Positions 52,125-63,305 of a DNA stretch of 64,000 nt are shown here, one piece after another. Numbering within the stretch: the first letter of the stretch is position 1; each line of letters opens with the position of its first letter. The notes under the pieces are model-generated. The model was not told the DNA's origin, ran no database searches, and was given only the letters and a program-made list of their open reading frames with translations. The position numbers were made by a program, and so were the translations under genes. The stretch comes from Staphylococcus lugdunensis (GTDB taxonomy: Bacteria > Bacillota > Bacilli > Staphylococcales > Staphylococcaceae): the NCBI RefSeq assembly GCF_002901705.1, contig NZ_PPPV01000012.1:589451-653450 (forward strand), given 5' to 3'.

Positions 52125-53780
52125 CTACTCAACTGATAATAAATAGTTGTATATTGGTTGACCACCATCATGGAGTTCAACCTCTAAGTCTGGATAACTT
52201 TCCTCAAGCCATTCCGAAAGTTCATCTGTTACGGCTTGTGTTGCATCTTTCCCAGTTATAACCGTTAAAATTTCGCTATCATCTGTTAGCAATTGCTTTA
52301 ATAAGCCTTGTAATGCAGCAAATTCATCGGCATCACTAATCACAATCTTGTCTTCTGCTAAGCCCATAAATTCATCTTTTTTAATTTCAACACCATCAAT
52401 TTTAGTGTCTCGAACTGCAAACGTTAAAGAACCAGACTGAATAGTTTCAAGTGCCGTTTCCATGTGCGCCTTATTATCTTCTAATGACGAGCCTTCATCA
52501 TATTGGAATAAAGCTGCGATGCCTTGAGGAATGGATTTGGTTGGAATTACGATTGCCTCAGCATCAACGATACTTGCTGCTTGTTCACTAGCCATTAGAA
52601 TATTTTTATTATTTGGCAAAATAATAGCACGTTTACATTGTGACTGTTCGATTACTTTAACAATATCTTCTGTTGATGGATTCATCGTTTGTCCACCGCT
52701 AATAATGTGTGTTGCACCCATCGATTTAAATAATTCTGAAATGCCTTCACCCATAGAAATAGTAATAATTGCTGTTTCAACTGTTTCGTGCTTATCTTGT
52801 TTCTTTTGATTCCCACTAGCTTCTTTGCGAATTACTTCTCGATGTTGCTCACGCATGTTCTCTACTTTTAGCTTGATTAATTCACCATACTGTTGTCCAT
52901 AGTTAAAAACGTCACCTGGCGTTTCGGTATGTACATGAACTTTTACAATTTCATCATCGTTAATGACAAGTAACGAATCGCCGAATTTACTCATATCACT
53001 TCTAAATTCTTGTTCATCGAACGGCTTTTTGTCTTTGCCAAAGCGCACCATCATTTCTGTGCAGTAACCATAAATAATATCTTCTGTATTAATTACACCA
53101 TGGAAATCATGTTCCTCATTGACAAATGTTTCTGTATCTAATTTAGGTGCCTGAGCTTCAACTTGCTCACCTTTTAGTCCTTTTAAAAAGCCTTCATAAA
53201 CACATAGTAAACCTTTGCCACCGCTGTCAACAACACCAACCTCTTTTAGTACTGCTAATAAATTAGGAGTGTTATCCAATGATTTTTTAGCTTCTTCAAT
53301 TGTATGTGTCATAATTTCAACAATGTCACTAGTCTCTTCCGCTTTTGCCACAGCACCCTTAGCAGCATCTTTAGCTACAGTTAAAATTGTCCCTTCAACC
53401 GGCTTCATCACTGCTTTATAAGCTGTATCTACCCCCGCTTGAAAACTAGCTGCAAATTGTTGTGCATCTATGACTTTAGCATCTTCGATATTTTTACAAA
53501 AACCTCTGAATAATTGAGACAAAATAACGCCTGAGTTTCCTCGTGCACCCATCAATAAACCTTTAGAAAACGTTTTGCCCAATTCTCCAATATTTTGAGA
53601 AAGATTATTTTCAACTTCTTCTCTTCCAGACGTTATCGTCAGATTCATATTTGTGCCTGTATCACCATCGGGTACAGGATAAACGTTTAATGAATCTACC
53701 AAATCTGCATTATTAGATAAATTTTGTGCCCCTTGTATAATCATATCGGCAAATAATTTACCATTTATTTCGCTAATCAT
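52125..53780 (-). CDS. fakA: Fatty acid kinase catalytic subunit FakA
   Basis: This 551-residue DAK-like protein phosphorylates fatty acids held by FakB, letting the cell use host fatty acids through PlsX/PlsY. The DhaL-like ATP-binding domain is N-terminal: [16 protein letters not shown] at about 29-44 has the metal-binding aspartates, and [17 protein letters not shown] is at about 78-94. A central domain and a C-terminal DegV-associated domain follow. In S. aureus FakA also affects virulence factor output. No fakB is in the window. It follows the Asp23-family gene by 13 bases. Confidence 0.95.
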   Translation of the reverse strand: MISEINGKLFADMIIQGAQNLSNNADLVDSLNVYPVPDGDTGTNMNLTITSGREEVENNLSQNIGELGKTFSKGLLMGARGNSGVILSQLFRGFCKNIEDAKVIDAQQFAASFQAGVDTAYKAVMKPVEGTILTVAKDAAKGAVAKAEETSDIVEIMTHTIEEAKKSLDNTPNLLAVLKEVGVVDSGGKGLLCVYEGFLKGLKGEQVEAQAPKLDTETFVNEEHDFHGVINTEDIIYGYCTEMMVRFGKDKKPFDEQEFRSDMSKFGDSLLVINDDEIVKVHVHTETPGDVFNYGQQYGELIKLKVENMREQHREVIRKEASGNQKKQDKHETVETAIITISMGEGISELFKSMGATHIISGGQTMNPSTEDIVKVIEQSQCKRAIILPNNKNILMASEQAASIVDAEAIVIPTKSIPQGIAALFQYDEGSSLEDNKAHMETALETIQSGSLTFAVRDTKIDGVEIKKDEFMGLAEDKIVISDADEFAALQGLLKQLLTDDSEILTVITGKDATQAVTDELSEWLEESYPDLEVELHDGGQPIYNYLLSVE

Positions 53781-53793
53781 TATGATTGTCCTC

Positions 53794-54168
53794 CTAAACC
53801 TTCTTGCCCTTAGTATTCACTCGTACACCTTGTACAAATATATTAATTGAATTTACCTTTACATTAAGTGCTTGCTCTAATGTATATTTCACTGTAGATT
53901 GAACATTATTAGCTACTTCAGAAATTTTCACACCATAGCTAACAATGATATACATATCAACATCTAAAATACCATTGTTTTCATGAACTACAATGCCTTT
54001 AGCGTAATTTTCATGACCTAATATTTCAGCAATTCCATCGCGCACTTGCTGTCTGGAAGCCATGCCTACAATTCCATAACTTTCTACGGCTTTACTACCG
54101 ACCACAGATGCTATTACTTCATTTGAAATATCAATTTTGCCATATTCGTTTGAAATTTCTAATGTCAT
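53794..54168 (-). CDS. Asp23/Gls24 family protein
   Basis: A 124-residue protein of the alkaline-shock (DUF322) family: [21 protein letters not shown] near the start is split by the usual turn, then [22 protein letters not shown] and [17 protein letters not shown] sequence. Members are small cytoplasmic or membrane-associated proteins linked to envelope stress. Its pairing with fakA is conserved in Firmicutes. AGGAGGACTTTAAG lies before the ATG. It is not the major Asp23 protein of staphylococci, which is longer and encoded elsewhere. Confidence 0.9.
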   Translation of the reverse strand: MTLEISNEYGKIDISNEVIASVVGSKAVESYGIVGMASRQQVRDGIAEILGHENYAKGIVVHENNGILDVDMYIIVSYGVKISEVANNVQSTVKYTLEQALNVKVNSINIFVQGVRVNTKGKKV

Positions 54169-54556
54169 CTTAAAGTCCTCCTGATTATTGGTTAAATATA
54201 AAATGACGCATGCTGAGATGATGGCTAAACATTGTCTTATGACAAGCCATTACATCTCTTTCAACTTGAATTTAACTTGGTCGACAAACTCTGACCGATT
54301 CATCTTATTTACTTATTCATTTTGGAACTTTGCTATTTGCTTTAGCTATGTCCTCACATTCACTATACTTTAACTTATCTTTAAAAGTATCATACTATAT
54401 AACTCCACAGCTAACAATTATATCACAAAAATTTGTAAACGATAGATAATAATGAAAATCAAACGAAATTTTCTTGCTTATATAGTGTGATTATGGTATC
54501 TTATTCAAGTATATAAGTATCTAAGTGTATTTATATTTATTAAAGGAGGTACTTTG
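54169..54556. other. Divergent region between the Asp23-family gene and rpmB
   Basis: These 388 bases carry the rpmB promoter on the plus strand and must carry the promoter of the asp23-like/fakA unit on the minus strand, where several TATA-like boxes occur without a clear best choice. A partly paired hairpin (ATGGCT...AGCCAT, inner TTGTC/GACAA) is present at 54221-54250 in the minus-strand leader. No gene is visible. Confidence 0.45.
54474..54502 (+). promoter_or_regulatory. Promoter of rpmB
   Basis: TTGCTT and TATCTT are separated by exactly 17 bases, with the -10 ending 54 bases before the rpmB ATG. Confidence 0.6.
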
Positions 54557-54745
54557 ATGGGTAAACAATGTTACGTAACTGGTCGTAAAGCATCAACAGG
54601 TAATCATCGTTCACACGCTTTAAATGCGAACAAACGCAGATGGAACGCTAACCTTCAAAAAGTTAGAATCCTTGTAGACGGAAAACCTAAAAAAGTTTGG
54701 GTTTCTGCACGTGCTTTAAAATCTGGTAAAGTTACTAGAGTTTAA
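54557..54745 (+). CDS. rpmB: Large ribosomal subunit protein L28
   Basis: This 62-residue 50S protein is recognised by [20 protein letters not shown] and by [23 protein letters not shown], with one CxxC-free N-terminal cysteine as in most Firmicutes. AAAGGAGGT lies six bases before the ATG; a TTG one codon earlier is unlikely to be used. It is monocistronic and opposite to its neighbours. Confidence 0.98.
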   Translation: MGKQCYVTGRKASTGNHRSHALNANKRRWNANLQKVRILVDGKPKKVWVSARALKSGKVTRV

Positions 54746-54818
54746 TAAATATAATGCACACATTAACATGATTATATGTGGTGACCATGTTAATTCACTA
54801 GTTTGATTATCTAGTCAT

Positions 54819-54854
54819 AAAGGAGCACATCGTTTTAAGTCGATGTGCTCCTTT
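54819..54854. terminator. Bidirectional terminator between rpmB and thiN
   Basis: A perfect 14-base stem, AAAGGAGCACATCG with its complement, has an eight-base loop. It lies between convergent genes and can serve both, with a short T run on the plus-strand side and a weaker one on the minus. Confidence 0.9.
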
Positions 54855-54870
54855 TATGTTTACTCTTATG

Positions 54871-55512
54871 TTAATCATTATCGCGACTCCTTATTTGCAA
54901 TACTTGTCCTTGATGTATGTCGATCCATGCATATGGATGATTAATTTCATTTGAAATTGTTAAAGTCGAACCAATTTCTAATTGTCGTCGTTCTAAATTG
55001 TATTTAAAACCTTCTAATGAAAGTACGACTTCACCGTTGACAGGTATAAATGAAATATAAGGGAAATGTTCATCTTTAGCTATTTTGTGTCGTCCCATTT
55101 CCAACAATTGAATGACATTTTGGGCATCAACCATTTTAATAGCAATTCCGTGGCGACGATAATGTTTTTTAAGTAATATCTGAAGTGCTCCCATAAAATG
55201 ATCTAAACGTCCACCCGTAGCGCCATAGATAAAAATATCCGTATAACCATGTGCTACAGCTTGCTCCACTCCCAAAGCTAAATCCGTATCATCTTTCTCT
55301 GCTTTAACAGGATGAATATCTAATTTTTCAATTAATTGTTGTCGCTCATGCTCGCTAACTGAATCAAAATCTCCAACCGAATAAACTGGGTTTATTCCAT
55401 GTTCGACCAATATAAGCGCACCACGGTCAATACCTGCCCACGCTTCATTACGATTCTGTTCTAATACACCTACAGGTAAATGTCTATCCGCACAAAGCAA
55501 ATTGATTTTCAT
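54871..55512 (-). CDS. thiN: Thiamine pyrophosphokinase
   Basis: This 213-residue enzyme makes thiamine diphosphate directly from thiamine and ATP. Recognisable parts are the aspartate-rich GVGDFDSV-like sequence (here YSVGDFDSVSEHE), KDDTDLALGVEQAVAHG and FIYGATGGRLDHFMGAL, and the C-terminal beta domain with FKYNLE. It lies six bases after rpe, in the common rsgA-rpe-thiN order. Confidence 0.94.
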   Translation of the reverse strand: MKINLLCADRHLPVGVLEQNRNEAWAGIDRGALILVEHGINPVYSVGDFDSVSEHERQQLIEKLDIHPVKAEKDDTDLALGVEQAVAHGYTDIFIYGATGGRLDHFMGALQILLKKHYRRHGIAIKMVDAQNVIQLLEMGRHKIAKDEHFPYISFIPVNGEVVLSLEGFKYNLERRQLEIGSTLTISNEINHPYAWIDIHQGQVLQIRSRDND

Positions 55513-55518
55513 GACGTC

Positions 55519-56163
55519 TCAACCTTTCAAATCTTGAGTTACAACTGCATAGTCATGATGTTTAAAGAAGTAAGAACCAGCGACAAACATTGATGCACCA
55601 GCTTCAGCACACAGTTTAATTGTTTGATCATTAATGCCACCATCGACTTCAATATCAAAATCATAGGAATTGATTGCTTTAAGTTCTGCCAATTGTTGAA
55701 CTTTTGCAACACAACTTTGAATGAATTGTTGTCCACCAAATCCCGGGTTTACTGTCATCACTAAGACATAGTCAACAATACTTAACACCGGCTTTATCAG
55801 TTCTACTGGTGTACCTGGGTTAATTACAACGCCTGCTTTAATATTTTGTAACTTGATGAGTTCAAGTGCACGATGAATATGTGGCGTTGCTTCAACATGA
55901 ACAGAAATAAAATCGGCCCCAGCTTGAGCAAATTGTTCTATATAACGTTCAGGTTGCGCAATCATCAGATGTACGTCAATTGGTAAAGTAGTCTCACGTC
56001 TCACAGCCTCTAATACTGGAAACCCAACCGATATGTTAGGCACAAATTGACCATCCATCACGTCAAAGTGAAGACCATCAACGCCTGCTTGTTCTAGTTT
56101 GTGAAGTTCTTGATTTAATTGGCTGAAATCAGCTGATAATAACGATGGATATAATTTTTTCAC
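55519..56163 (-). CDS. rpe: Ribulose-phosphate 3-epimerase
   Basis: This 214-residue TIM-barrel metalloenzyme interconverts ribulose- and xylulose-5-phosphate in the pentose phosphate pathway. It has PSLLSADFSQL at the start, HFDVMDGQFVPNI (metal-binding His and catalytic Asp at about 33-45), VHLMIAQPE and VMTVNPGFGGQQF (about 136-148), and EVDGGIN near 175. The start codon is GTG and shares its first base with the rsgA stop codon (TAGTG). Confidence 0.96.
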   Translation of the reverse strand: MKKLYPSLLSADFSQLNQELHKLEQAGVDGLHFDVMDGQFVPNISVGFPVLEAVRRETTLPIDVHLMIAQPERYIEQFAQAGADFISVHVEATPHIHRALELIKLQNIKAGVVINPGTPVELIKPVLSIVDYVLVMTVNPGFGGQQFIQSCVAKVQQLAELKAINSYDFDIEVDGGINDQTIKLCAEAGASMFVAGSYFFKHHDYAVVTQDLKG

Positions 56164-57038
56164 TAGTATCTTACCTTTCTGTCTGCAATTTCATTATAAA
56201 GTTGTAAATAATGATCATATCTAAATTGTGCAATCTTGCCTTCTGATAGTGCAGCTTTTACTTGGCATTGGGGTTCATTAATGTGATTACAATTTCTAAA
56301 CTTACAATGTTCACCATACTGATTAAATTCTACAAAATAATGTTTGATTTCATCTTTCTCAATATGATTAAAATCTAAAGCACTAAATCCTGGTGTATCG
56401 GCAATATATCCTTGATTACGATCAAATAATTCAACATGTCGTGTTGTATGTTTACCGCGATTTAAAGATTTTGAGATATGATTTGTGGTTAATTGTAAAT
56501 CGGGACGATAGTGATTGATAAACGTCGTTTTTCCAACGCCAGACTGACCACTCAATACGATTAATCCTGATGGCCATTGTTGCATCATTGTTGCTTTATC
56601 ATCATCTATACCAACAAATTGAGTCATATAACCTATTTGTTTATATATGTTTAATACTTCTTCAATATCTTTAATTTGTTGAGAATTTGCTAAATCTCTT
56701 TTTGTTACTAAAATAGATGGATGAAGTTTATAAGAATGTGCAATAACGATAAAACGGTCTAACAATTGTGTTGAAAATTGCGGTTCTACGGCACTCATCA
56801 CGATAACTAAACCATCAATATTGCTAACTGGCGGACGTTTTAAAGCATTTTTACGCTCTCGAACATGCTGAATATAACCTTCCGTGTTATTTTGTACTTC
56901 AAAATCTACAATATCTCCAACCACTGGTGAAAATTTATTTTTTCTAAATAATCCGCGTGGCTTAGTATTAAACCGATCACCATTGACATCTACTTGATAC
57001 ACGCCACTTATTAATTTAACGATGCGTCCTGTTTTCAA
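56163..57038 (-). CDS. rsgA: Small ribosomal subunit biogenesis GTPase RsgA
   Basis: This 291-residue circularly permuted GTPase releases late factors from the 30S subunit. An N-terminal OB fold covers about 1-65. The permuted G domain has VTKRDL (G4) before [15 protein letters not shown] (G1, about 165-179) and [11 protein letters not shown] (G3). The C-terminal zinc-binding part has [17 protein letters not shown]. The start is TTG (LKTGRIVKL), with GAGAGGTG upstream and the length of relatives. It follows pknB but has its own transcription, because a strong terminator lies between. Confidence 0.95.
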   Translation of the reverse strand: MKTGRIVKLISGVYQVDVNGDRFNTKPRGLFRKNKFSPVVGDIVDFEVQNNTEGYIQHVRERKNALKRPPVSNIDGLVIVMSAVEPQFSTQLLDRFIVIAHSYKLHPSILVTKRDLANSQQIKDIEEVLNIYKQIGYMTQFVGIDDDKATMMQQWPSGLIVLSGQSGVGKTTFINHYRPDLQLTTNHISKSLNRGKHTTRHVELFDRNQGYIADTPGFSALDFNHIEKDEIKHYFVEFNQYGEHCKFRNCNHINEPQCQVKAALSEGKIAQFRYDHYLQLYNEIADRKVRY

Positions 57039-57150
57039 ACTGACACCTCTCAATTTTTATGATACGAGGTTATTATATCAAAACGCACCATATTAATATA
57101 TCTGTAATTCACTTATTATATAATATTTTGTTGTCTAGACATTAAAAAAA

Positions 57151-57186
57151 CGGATAAACAAAGTTAACATTATCTTTGTTTATCCG
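57151..57186 (-). terminator. Terminator after pknB
   Basis: A perfect 13-base stem, CGGATAAACAAAG with its complement, has a ten-base loop, followed on the minus strand by TTTTTTT. It begins about 36 bases past the pknB stop codon. Confidence 0.95.
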
Positions 57187-57221
57187 GTAATCATATAATG
57201 GTGACTCAACACTTAATGAAA

Positions 57222-59225
57222 TTAATAATCCACATCTTTATCCAATACAATTTTATTATCAACACGCACTGTATAGCCTGCCGTTGTTCCTTTTTTTATT
57301 TTCAAAGAAATCGTAGTGGTTTTATCATCTTTAATTTTAAAACTTCGTGCAACTTCTGACGCTTTATGGTCCTCATCACGAATGTAAATATCTACTGTTT
57401 GGCTTTCATCATCTTTTCCAGAGTATGGAATATCTACTGTTTCAGAATGGGTTTTAACATCATCTGAATCACCATCTTCATCATTTTTATCCTCGTCTGA
57501 ATCTGTATCTTCGCCTTTTGAAACTTTCAATTGAATCGTCGAACCTTCATCTACTTCTTTATCTTTTGGTGATTGTGAAATGACGTTTCCTTTTTTGACA
57601 CTATCACTTGCTTCTGTAGTTACTTTAACTTTTAAACCATCTTCTTCTAATTCTTTTTTCGCAGTTGAATAGGCTTTGCCCTCATAATCTTTAACAAATA
57701 CTTGTCTAACACCTAGGGATTCAATTAGTTCAATATGATGGTCATTAAGCCTAACCTTGCTGTCAGCTGGTAGATTTTGTTTTGCTATCAATCCTTTAGC
57801 CACTGTGCGACTGTAATCTTTTTTGATAGAGATATGATTCAAACCTAATGACTTTAATTTTTCTTGGGCTTTTGCCTTTGTCATTCCAACAACATAAGGC
57901 ATTGTGACCTTTTCAGGACCTTTTGATAACACAATATCTACTGCATCACCTTGATTGATACGTGAACCTGCTTCTGGCTTAGAGTTAATGATTTGATTTT
58001 CCGCATACTTATCACTATAACTTCTAGATATATTGCCTAACTTCAAATGTTTCTCTTTGAGTAATTGTTCTGCTTCTTTTTCCGTTTTACCACTTAAATC
58101 TGGTGTTTCTTCATATTTATCTCCAAAGACACCCCATGCGATAAAACCAGCTAAACTAGCAATTAATAATATTATGATTAAAGCAATTAAAAACTTTTTC
58201 CCTTTTGACGATTTTTTCTTTTGAGGAACAAAAACATGCTCCTCTGCTGATTGAAATTGTCGTTGATTTACAATAGGTATTTGCATTGTTTGCGCAATTT
58301 TACCTTTATTGTCAGATTCTTTCATTTTACTTTTAATATCATTTTTATCGATAGCCAATGTTTTTACAGTTTCTTCTTCGTGTTGATATTTATCCTCATT
58401 TGCACGGCTATCGATAAGTGCACTACTCAAATCATCCATCATAGCTTGTATATTAATATAACGATCGCTTACATCTTTTTCCGTCGCTTTTAAGATAACA
58501 TTGCTAAGTGCTTGAGGTACATCTTGTCTAATATCTGTAACGTTCGGAATTGCATCTTGGATATGTTTAATTGCAATACTAACTGCCGTTTCTCCATTAA
58601 AAGGTGGCTCACCAACTAACATTTCATACAATACGATGCCAATCGAATATATATCGGTTGATTCATCTGTTGACTCACCTTTTGCCTGTTCTGGTGATAA
58701 ATATTGCACGGTACCTAATACGTGATTTGTTTGAGTTAATGATGTCTCACTTAGCGCTTTTGCAATCCCAAAATCAAATATTTTTAGTGTTTTATTTTTA
58801 TCGATTAAAATATTTTGGGGTTTAATATCACGATGAACAATTCTTTTATGATGCGCTTCCTGAATCCCATTCAATATTTGTTGCGTGAACTGAATTGCAG
58901 TATCAATGTTAAGTGGCCCGTGTGTATGTATATATTCAGATAACGTTGGTCCATCAATATATTCCATAATTAAATAGAAACAATCGTCTTCTTCATCAAC
59001 ATCATAAACATTGACGATATTTTCACTGAAAAGTTGCGTCGAGTTATTCACTTCACGCTCGAAACGGCGAAGAGTTTCTTCCTTTTCGTTTGGTGGAATA
59101 GAAATTGCCTTAATCGCTACTTGACGTTCAAGAATCATATCTTCAGCCAAGTAAACCATACTCATTCCGCCGCCACCAAGCTTATCAATCACTTTATAAC
59201 GATCACTAATTATTTTTCCGATCAT
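57222..59225 (-). CDS. pknB: Membrane Ser/Thr kinase with PASTA domains (PknB/Stk1)
   Basis: A 667-residue kinase that senses muropeptides or lipid II and controls wall synthesis, division and beta-lactam tolerance. The kinase domain (about 1-265) has LGGGGMSMVYLAED, VAIKAI, IVHRDIKPQNILID and KIFDFGIAK. A juxtamembrane part follows, then one membrane helix at about 347-370 (LIALIIILLIASLAGFIAWG), three PASTA domains at about 375-580, an acidic serine-rich stretch and a final domain of about 75 residues typical of staphylococcal PknB. Its ATG overlaps the stp1 stop codon by four bases. Confidence 0.97.
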   Translation of the reverse strand: MIGKIISDRYKVIDKLGGGGMSMVYLAEDMILERQVAIKAISIPPNEKEETLRRFEREVNNSTQLFSENIVNVYDVDEEDDCFYLIMEYIDGPTLSEYIHTHGPLNIDTAIQFTQQILNGIQEAHHKRIVHRDIKPQNILIDKNKTLKIFDFGIAKALSETSLTQTNHVLGTVQYLSPEQAKGESTDESTDIYSIGIVLYEMLVGEPPFNGETAVSIAIKHIQDAIPNVTDIRQDVPQALSNVILKATEKDVSDRYINIQAMMDDLSSALIDSRANEDKYQHEEETVKTLAIDKNDIKSKMKESDNKGKIAQTMQIPIVNQRQFQSAEEHVFVPQKKKSSKGKKFLIALIIILLIASLAGFIAWGVFGDKYEETPDLSGKTEKEAEQLLKEKHLKLGNISRSYSDKYAENQIINSKPEAGSRINQGDAVDIVLSKGPEKVTMPYVVGMTKAKAQEKLKSLGLNHISIKKDYSRTVAKGLIAKQNLPADSKVRLNDHHIELIESLGVRQVFVKDYEGKAYSTAKKELEEDGLKVKVTTEASDSVKKGNVISQSPKDKEVDEGSTIQLKVSKGEDTDSDEDKNDEDGDSDDVKTHSETVDIPYSGKDDESQTVDIYIRDEDHKASEVARSFKIKDDKTTTISLKIKKGTTAGYTVRVDNKIVLDKDVDY

Positions 59226-59965
59226 ACTTTGTCACCTTCTATAGCTGCAAGAATTACACTTATGTTGTCTCTAGATTGATAATCAAGTGCTAATTGTATG
59301 AGCTTATTTCCTAACTGTTCTATAGTTAACTCTTCTAAAAGCGCATCCTTGATTACGTCATTTCTTATATAATCTGTCAATCCATCAGAGCATAATAATA
59401 AATAATTATAGTAATTGATTCGCTTAAAATAAATATCAGGTGTCACATGTTTATCTGTTCCCATTACTCGTGTAATAATATTTTTTTGCGGATGATGAAA
59501 TGCTTCTTCTTCAGTAATTTGACCTGTCATCACTAGATGATTAACAAATGAATGATCCTGTGTAAGCTGTTCTATCTCTCTTGAATTGACGACATATGCT
59601 CTTGAATCTCCAATGTTAGCAATAACGACTTTTTTCTCAAAAATCAAGGCACAGACACATGTCGTCCCCATGCCTCTATATTCTGGGTCTTCTTGTGCAT
59701 AATAATATAATTCGAGATTAATTTGTTTTAATGTTGTACGCAACCACGTTTCAGCTTGAGACTCTTCAATCAAATTTTCTTGTTCAAAACGCGCTTGAAG
59801 TTCATTTGTTACAAACTGACTCGCTATTTCACCCGCTTGGTGACCACCCATACCATCACATAATACTAACAATTGCTGATGCGTTTTATTTAAAAATATA
59901 CCACCAGCATCTTCATTTTTATCTCTATGTTGACCTGTATCAGTGAAAAATTGTGCGTTTAGCAT
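59222..59965 (-). CDS. stp1: PP2C-type Ser/Thr phosphatase (Stp1)
   Basis: A 247-residue metal-dependent phosphatase that reverses PknB phosphorylation. Conserved metal-binding blocks are DTGQHRDKNEDAGGIF at about 9-24, CDGMGGHQAGEIAS at about 36-49, LLCSDGLTDYIRND at about 189-202 and SRDNISVILAAI at about 229-240. It is translationally coupled to pknB and lies six bases after rlmN, the conserved rlmN-stp1-pknB order. Confidence 0.97.
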   Translation of the reverse strand: MLNAQFFTDTGQHRDKNEDAGGIFLNKTHQQLLVLCDGMGGHQAGEIASQFVTNELQARFEQENLIEESQAETWLRTTLKQINLELYYYAQEDPEYRGMGTTCVCALIFEKKVVIANIGDSRAYVVNSREIEQLTQDHSFVNHLVMTGQITEEEAFHHPQKNIITRVMGTDKHVTPDIYFKRINYYNYLLLCSDGLTDYIRNDVIKDALLEELTIEQLGNKLIQLALDYQSRDNISVILAAIEGDKV

Positions 59966-59971
59966 TGTCTC

Positions 59972-61066
59972 TTACCTCGTTTCTACTTGTCGTTCCTTTG
60001 CTCTTAATTGACCACATGCAGCATCAATATCTGAACCTTGTTCTCGTCTTATTGTAGCATTTACACCCAATCTTTTTAATTCTTTTTCAAACTTAAAGAT
60101 ATCATCTTTTGATGTTTTTACATAATTTCGCTCTGGAACATGATTGACTGGGATTAAATTAACATGACAGTTTAGATTTTTAATTAGATGTGCTAATTCT
60201 CGTGCATGTTCAAGTTGATCATTGACGCCACCAAATAAGCCGTACTCAAATGTAATACGTCGGTTTGTTTTTTGTTGATAATAACGGATGGCTTCCATTA
60301 ATTTATCAACATTATAAGCGCGATTGATTGGCATTAATTTAGAGCGTACATCATCTTTCGCAGCATGCAAGCTTACAGCAAAGTTAATTTGAATTTCTTC
60401 ATCTGCAAAGTCATAAATGCGCGGCACAATTCCAGAGGTAGATACCGTAATGTGACGTGCACCAATGTTTAGACTATTATCATCATTAACTATTCGTAAA
60501 AAGTCCATCATTTCATCGTAGTTTTCGAATGGTTCACCAATGCCCATAATTACAATTTGTGATACTCGTTCCTCTGTTGCATCGAGCGCTTTTTGTACTG
60601 TAAGTACTTGTGACACTATTTCTCCAGCCTCTAAATTACGTTTTAAGCCACCTAAAGTAGACGCACAGAATGTACACCCAATGCGGCAGCCCACTTGTGT
60701 TGTTACGCATACAGAGTTGCCATAATCATGACGCATTAATACGGTTTCTATTGTATAACCATCTTGCAGTTCAAATAGAAATTTAATAGTGCCATCTTTA
60801 CTTTCTTGTTTAACCACTGTCGTTAATGTCGTCATAACAAAATGATCTGCCAGTAGTTTACGCAAATCTTTGGATAAGTTAGTCATTTCTTCAAAAGAAT
60901 TAACCCGCTTTTGATATAACCATTCATAGATTTGTTTCGCTCTAAATTTTTGTTGCCCCTGCTCAACTAGCCATTGTTGCATTTCATCAAAACGCAACGA
61001 ATAAATCGATTGCTTATCAAAATCAGGTAAAAACTTATTCTTCTTCTTTTTTTGAGTGGTTATCAT
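59972..61066 (-). CDS. rlmN: Dual-specificity RNA methyltransferase RlmN
   Basis: This 364-residue radical-SAM enzyme puts a methyl group on C2 of A2503 in 23S rRNA and of A37 in some tRNAs. The cluster motif is [15 protein letters not shown] at about residues 126-140. The catalytic cysteine near the C-terminus is in [13 protein letters not shown]. It is the normal housekeeping enzyme; the wording and length do not suggest Cfr, the related resistance methyltransferase. It lies two bases after rsmB. Confidence 0.96.
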   Translation of the reverse strand: MITTQKKKKNKFLPDFDKQSIYSLRFDEMQQWLVEQGQQKFRAKQIYEWLYQKRVNSFEEMTNLSKDLRKLLADHFVMTTLTTVVKQESKDGTIKFLFELQDGYTIETVLMRHDYGNSVCVTTQVGCRIGCTFCASTLGGLKRNLEAGEIVSQVLTVQKALDATEERVSQIVIMGIGEPFENYDEMMDFLRIVNDDNSLNIGARHITVSTSGIVPRIYDFADEEIQINFAVSLHAAKDDVRSKLMPINRAYNVDKLMEAIRYYQQKTNRRITFEYGLFGGVNDQLEHARELAHLIKNLNCHVNLIPVNHVPERNYVKTSKDDIFKFEKELKRLGVNATIRREQGSDIDAACGQLRAKERQVETR

Positions 61067-61068
61067 GC

Positions 61069-62376
61069 TTAACTTTCCTTTCTTTTTATCTTCGTGATAA
61101 AGAAGCCATCTGAATTAAAATCTTGAGGCAAAATTTGAAGGGTTTTGATTTGCTCACCTGTTTGTGGGTGTATCATTGGCTCAAATTCGAAATCTTTATT
61201 TTCCTTTAAAAAACTATAAATTACATTTTCATTTTCTAATTGTTCAATAGTACAAGTTGAATAAATAATTGTCCCACCAGGTTTTAAATGATGTCTTACA
61301 TTATTTAAAATGTTTAATTGCAAGTCTACTAGTGCTTGTGTGCCTTCTTTGGATTGCGTATATTTAATTTCTGGCTTATGTCTCAGCACTCCTAAACCAC
61401 TACATGGTGCATCCACCAAGATTTTATCATACATCTCTGTATATGGTTGAGTTGCATCATGTTGAAATGCATGTACGTTGTCTAAGCCTAATTTTTTGAT
61501 ATTATATTTTATTAAATTAATTTTATGTGCATGGATATCTGTAGCATCGACACTCCCTGTTGGAGCTAAAATTTCTGCCATGTGACATGCTTTACCACCA
61601 GGCGCACTACAAGCATCTAACACTTTATCATGTGCTTGTAAATTTGCCAATTGTGCTACAAACATAGAACTTTTATCTTGTATGGATATTAAACCTTCTT
61701 TAAATGCACGTGCCTCAATAACGGGGCGTCCTTGTATATGCAAGCAACTTAATATATCAGAATCCTTTGTAACCGTGTACCCGTCTTGTTCTAATGCATC
61801 AATAATATCATTTATTGACGCTTTAACAATATTAGCCCTAACAGTCGTCTCTGTGGGTGTGAGCAATGCTTGGCCTATACGATGCGTTTGAGCTAGGCCA
61901 TAATGAGTTACCCAATGATCAACAATCCATTTAGGCAAGCTATATGCAATTGACATTCGCTTCTTTTCATCAGTTATATCATCCACATTAGGTAAATCAC
62001 TACGCATTATCTGACGTAAAATAGCATTAACAATATTACCGTTGTGTGGCCCACCTCTATGTTTAGCTATTTCAACAGCTTCATTGATAATCGCATGATT
62101 AGGTACTTTATCTAAATAAACATATTGATAGATGCTCATCCATAGTAATTGTCGCACCCAGCCTTTAATTTTCGTTTGTACAAAAGGTCTCAAGTAATAG
62201 TCTAGTGTGAATTTTCGTTTAATTGTTCCGTATACAAGTTCAGTGTATAACCCTTTATCAACAGCTGACAAGTCTTGAGAGCTAAGCACATCATTGATTT
62301 CTAAGTTACTATAAGCCCCTTCATTCAATATCGCATGGATACTATCTAGTGCATGGCGTCTTACAGATTGTGTCAT
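61069..62376 (-). CDS. rsmB: 16S rRNA (cytosine-967-C5)-methyltransferase RsmB (Sun)
   Basis: A 435-residue enzyme with an N-terminal NusB-like RNA-binding domain (about 1-140) and a C-terminal SAM methyltransferase domain. SAM is bound by [17 protein letters not shown] (about 245-261). The two catalytic cysteines are in [15 protein letters not shown] and [14 protein letters not shown]. Its ATG overlaps the fmt stop codon by four bases. The order def-fmt-rsmB-rlmN-stp1-pknB-rsgA is conserved in Firmicutes. Confidence 0.97.
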   Translation of the reverse strand: MTQSVRRHALDSIHAILNEGAYSNLEINDVLSSQDLSAVDKGLYTELVYGTIKRKFTLDYYLRPFVQTKIKGWVRQLLWMSIYQYVYLDKVPNHAIINEAVEIAKHRGGPHNGNIVNAILRQIMRSDLPNVDDITDEKKRMSIAYSLPKWIVDHWVTHYGLAQTHRIGQALLTPTETTVRANIVKASINDIIDALEQDGYTVTKDSDILSCLHIQGRPVIEARAFKEGLISIQDKSSMFVAQLANLQAHDKVLDACSAPGGKACHMAEILAPTGSVDATDIHAHKINLIKYNIKKLGLDNVHAFQHDATQPYTEMYDKILVDAPCSGLGVLRHKPEIKYTQSKEGTQALVDLQLNILNNVRHHLKPGGTIIYSTCTIEQLENENVIYSFLKENKDFEFEPMIHPQTGEQIKTLQILPQDFNSDGFFITKIKRKES

Positions 62377-63305
62377 ATTAATTTCTTCCCAACTAAAGAG
62401 GTTTGAACACCACTTAAGTAATTTGAAACGGGCATACGTTTTTTACCAGCCAACTGCATATCCGTTATTGCAATAGCATCATCTGATTGCGTACCAACAA
62501 TGATTGCTTGCTTTGTTGTTGCAATGATTGTTCCTGGTTCCCCAGCTTTATTTTTAATGATATGTGCAGCAAAAATTTTCATATTTTTATCATCCATTGT
62601 AGTATATGCAACCGGCCATGGTGCAAGTCCTCTAATATGGTTATGAATCTCTTGAGCGTTGCGCTGCCAATCAACACGTTCGTCGGCTCGACTAATATTT
62701 GAAGCAAATGTTGCCTTAGAATCATCTTGAGGAATACTCTGATTCTTTCCTTCTAAAATGTCCGGCAATGTTTTTTGTAATAAATCTGCACCTAAAATGC
62801 TTAATTTATCATGCATAGTACCAACGTTATCATCTTCAGTAATACCAATAGCTTGTTGCGCAATGATATTACCAGCATCAAGCTTTTTCACCATGTACAT
62901 AATGGTTATACCCGTTTCTGTTTCACCATCAATAATGGCTTGATGGATTGGTGCGCCTCCTCGATATTTAGGTAATAAGGAGGCATGAACATTGATTGCA
63001 CCATATTTAGGTTTTTCGAGTAATACTTCTGGCAATAACTGACCAAAAGCTGCAGTGACAATTAAATCACTATCCAACTGTAATAATGCTTCCAACTCTT
63101 CAGAACCTTTTAGCTTTTCTGGTTGATAAACTGCAATATCATGTTCGAGCGCCACTTTTTTTACAGGTGGTGGTGTCAGTACACGTTTTCTACCTACTGG
63201 ACGATCAGGCTGAGTAACAATGGCAATCACTTCATGTTCCTTGATTAACATTTCTAATATTGTCGTTGAAAAATCTGGTGTGCCCATAAATATGACTTTA
63301 CTCAT
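62373..63305 (-). CDS. fmt: Methionyl-tRNA formyltransferase
   Basis: This 310-residue enzyme formylates initiator Met-tRNA using 10-formyl-tetrahydrofolate. It has MGTPDFS near the start, [21 protein letters not shown] with the catalytic Asn/His around 107-127, and [17 protein letters not shown] with the conserved aspartate. The C-terminal OB-like domain binds tRNA. The ATG of MSKVIFMG is chosen on similarity; it lies eight bases inside the def-like gene, with GGAGGCG upstream. Confidence 0.97.
   Translation of the reverse strand: MSKVIFMGTPDFSTTILEMLIKEHEVIAIVTQPDRPVGRKRVLTPPPVKKVALEHDIAVYQPEKLKGSEELEALLQLDSDLIVTAAFGQLLPEVLLEKPKYGAINVHASLLPKYRGGAPIHQAIIDGETETGITIMYMVKKLDAGNIIAQQAIGITEDDNVGTMHDKLSILGADLLQKTLPDILEGKNQSIPQDDSKATFASNISRADERVDWQRNAQEIHNHIRGLAPWPVAYTTMDDKNMKIFAAHIIKNKAGEPGTIIATTKQAIIVGTQSDDAIAITDMQLAGKKRMPVSNYLSGVQTSLVGKKLI

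Noticed and set aside
59972-61066. rlmN as a Cfr resistance methyltransferase
   Set aside because: The length, wording and operon position match the chromosomal RlmN of Firmicutes.
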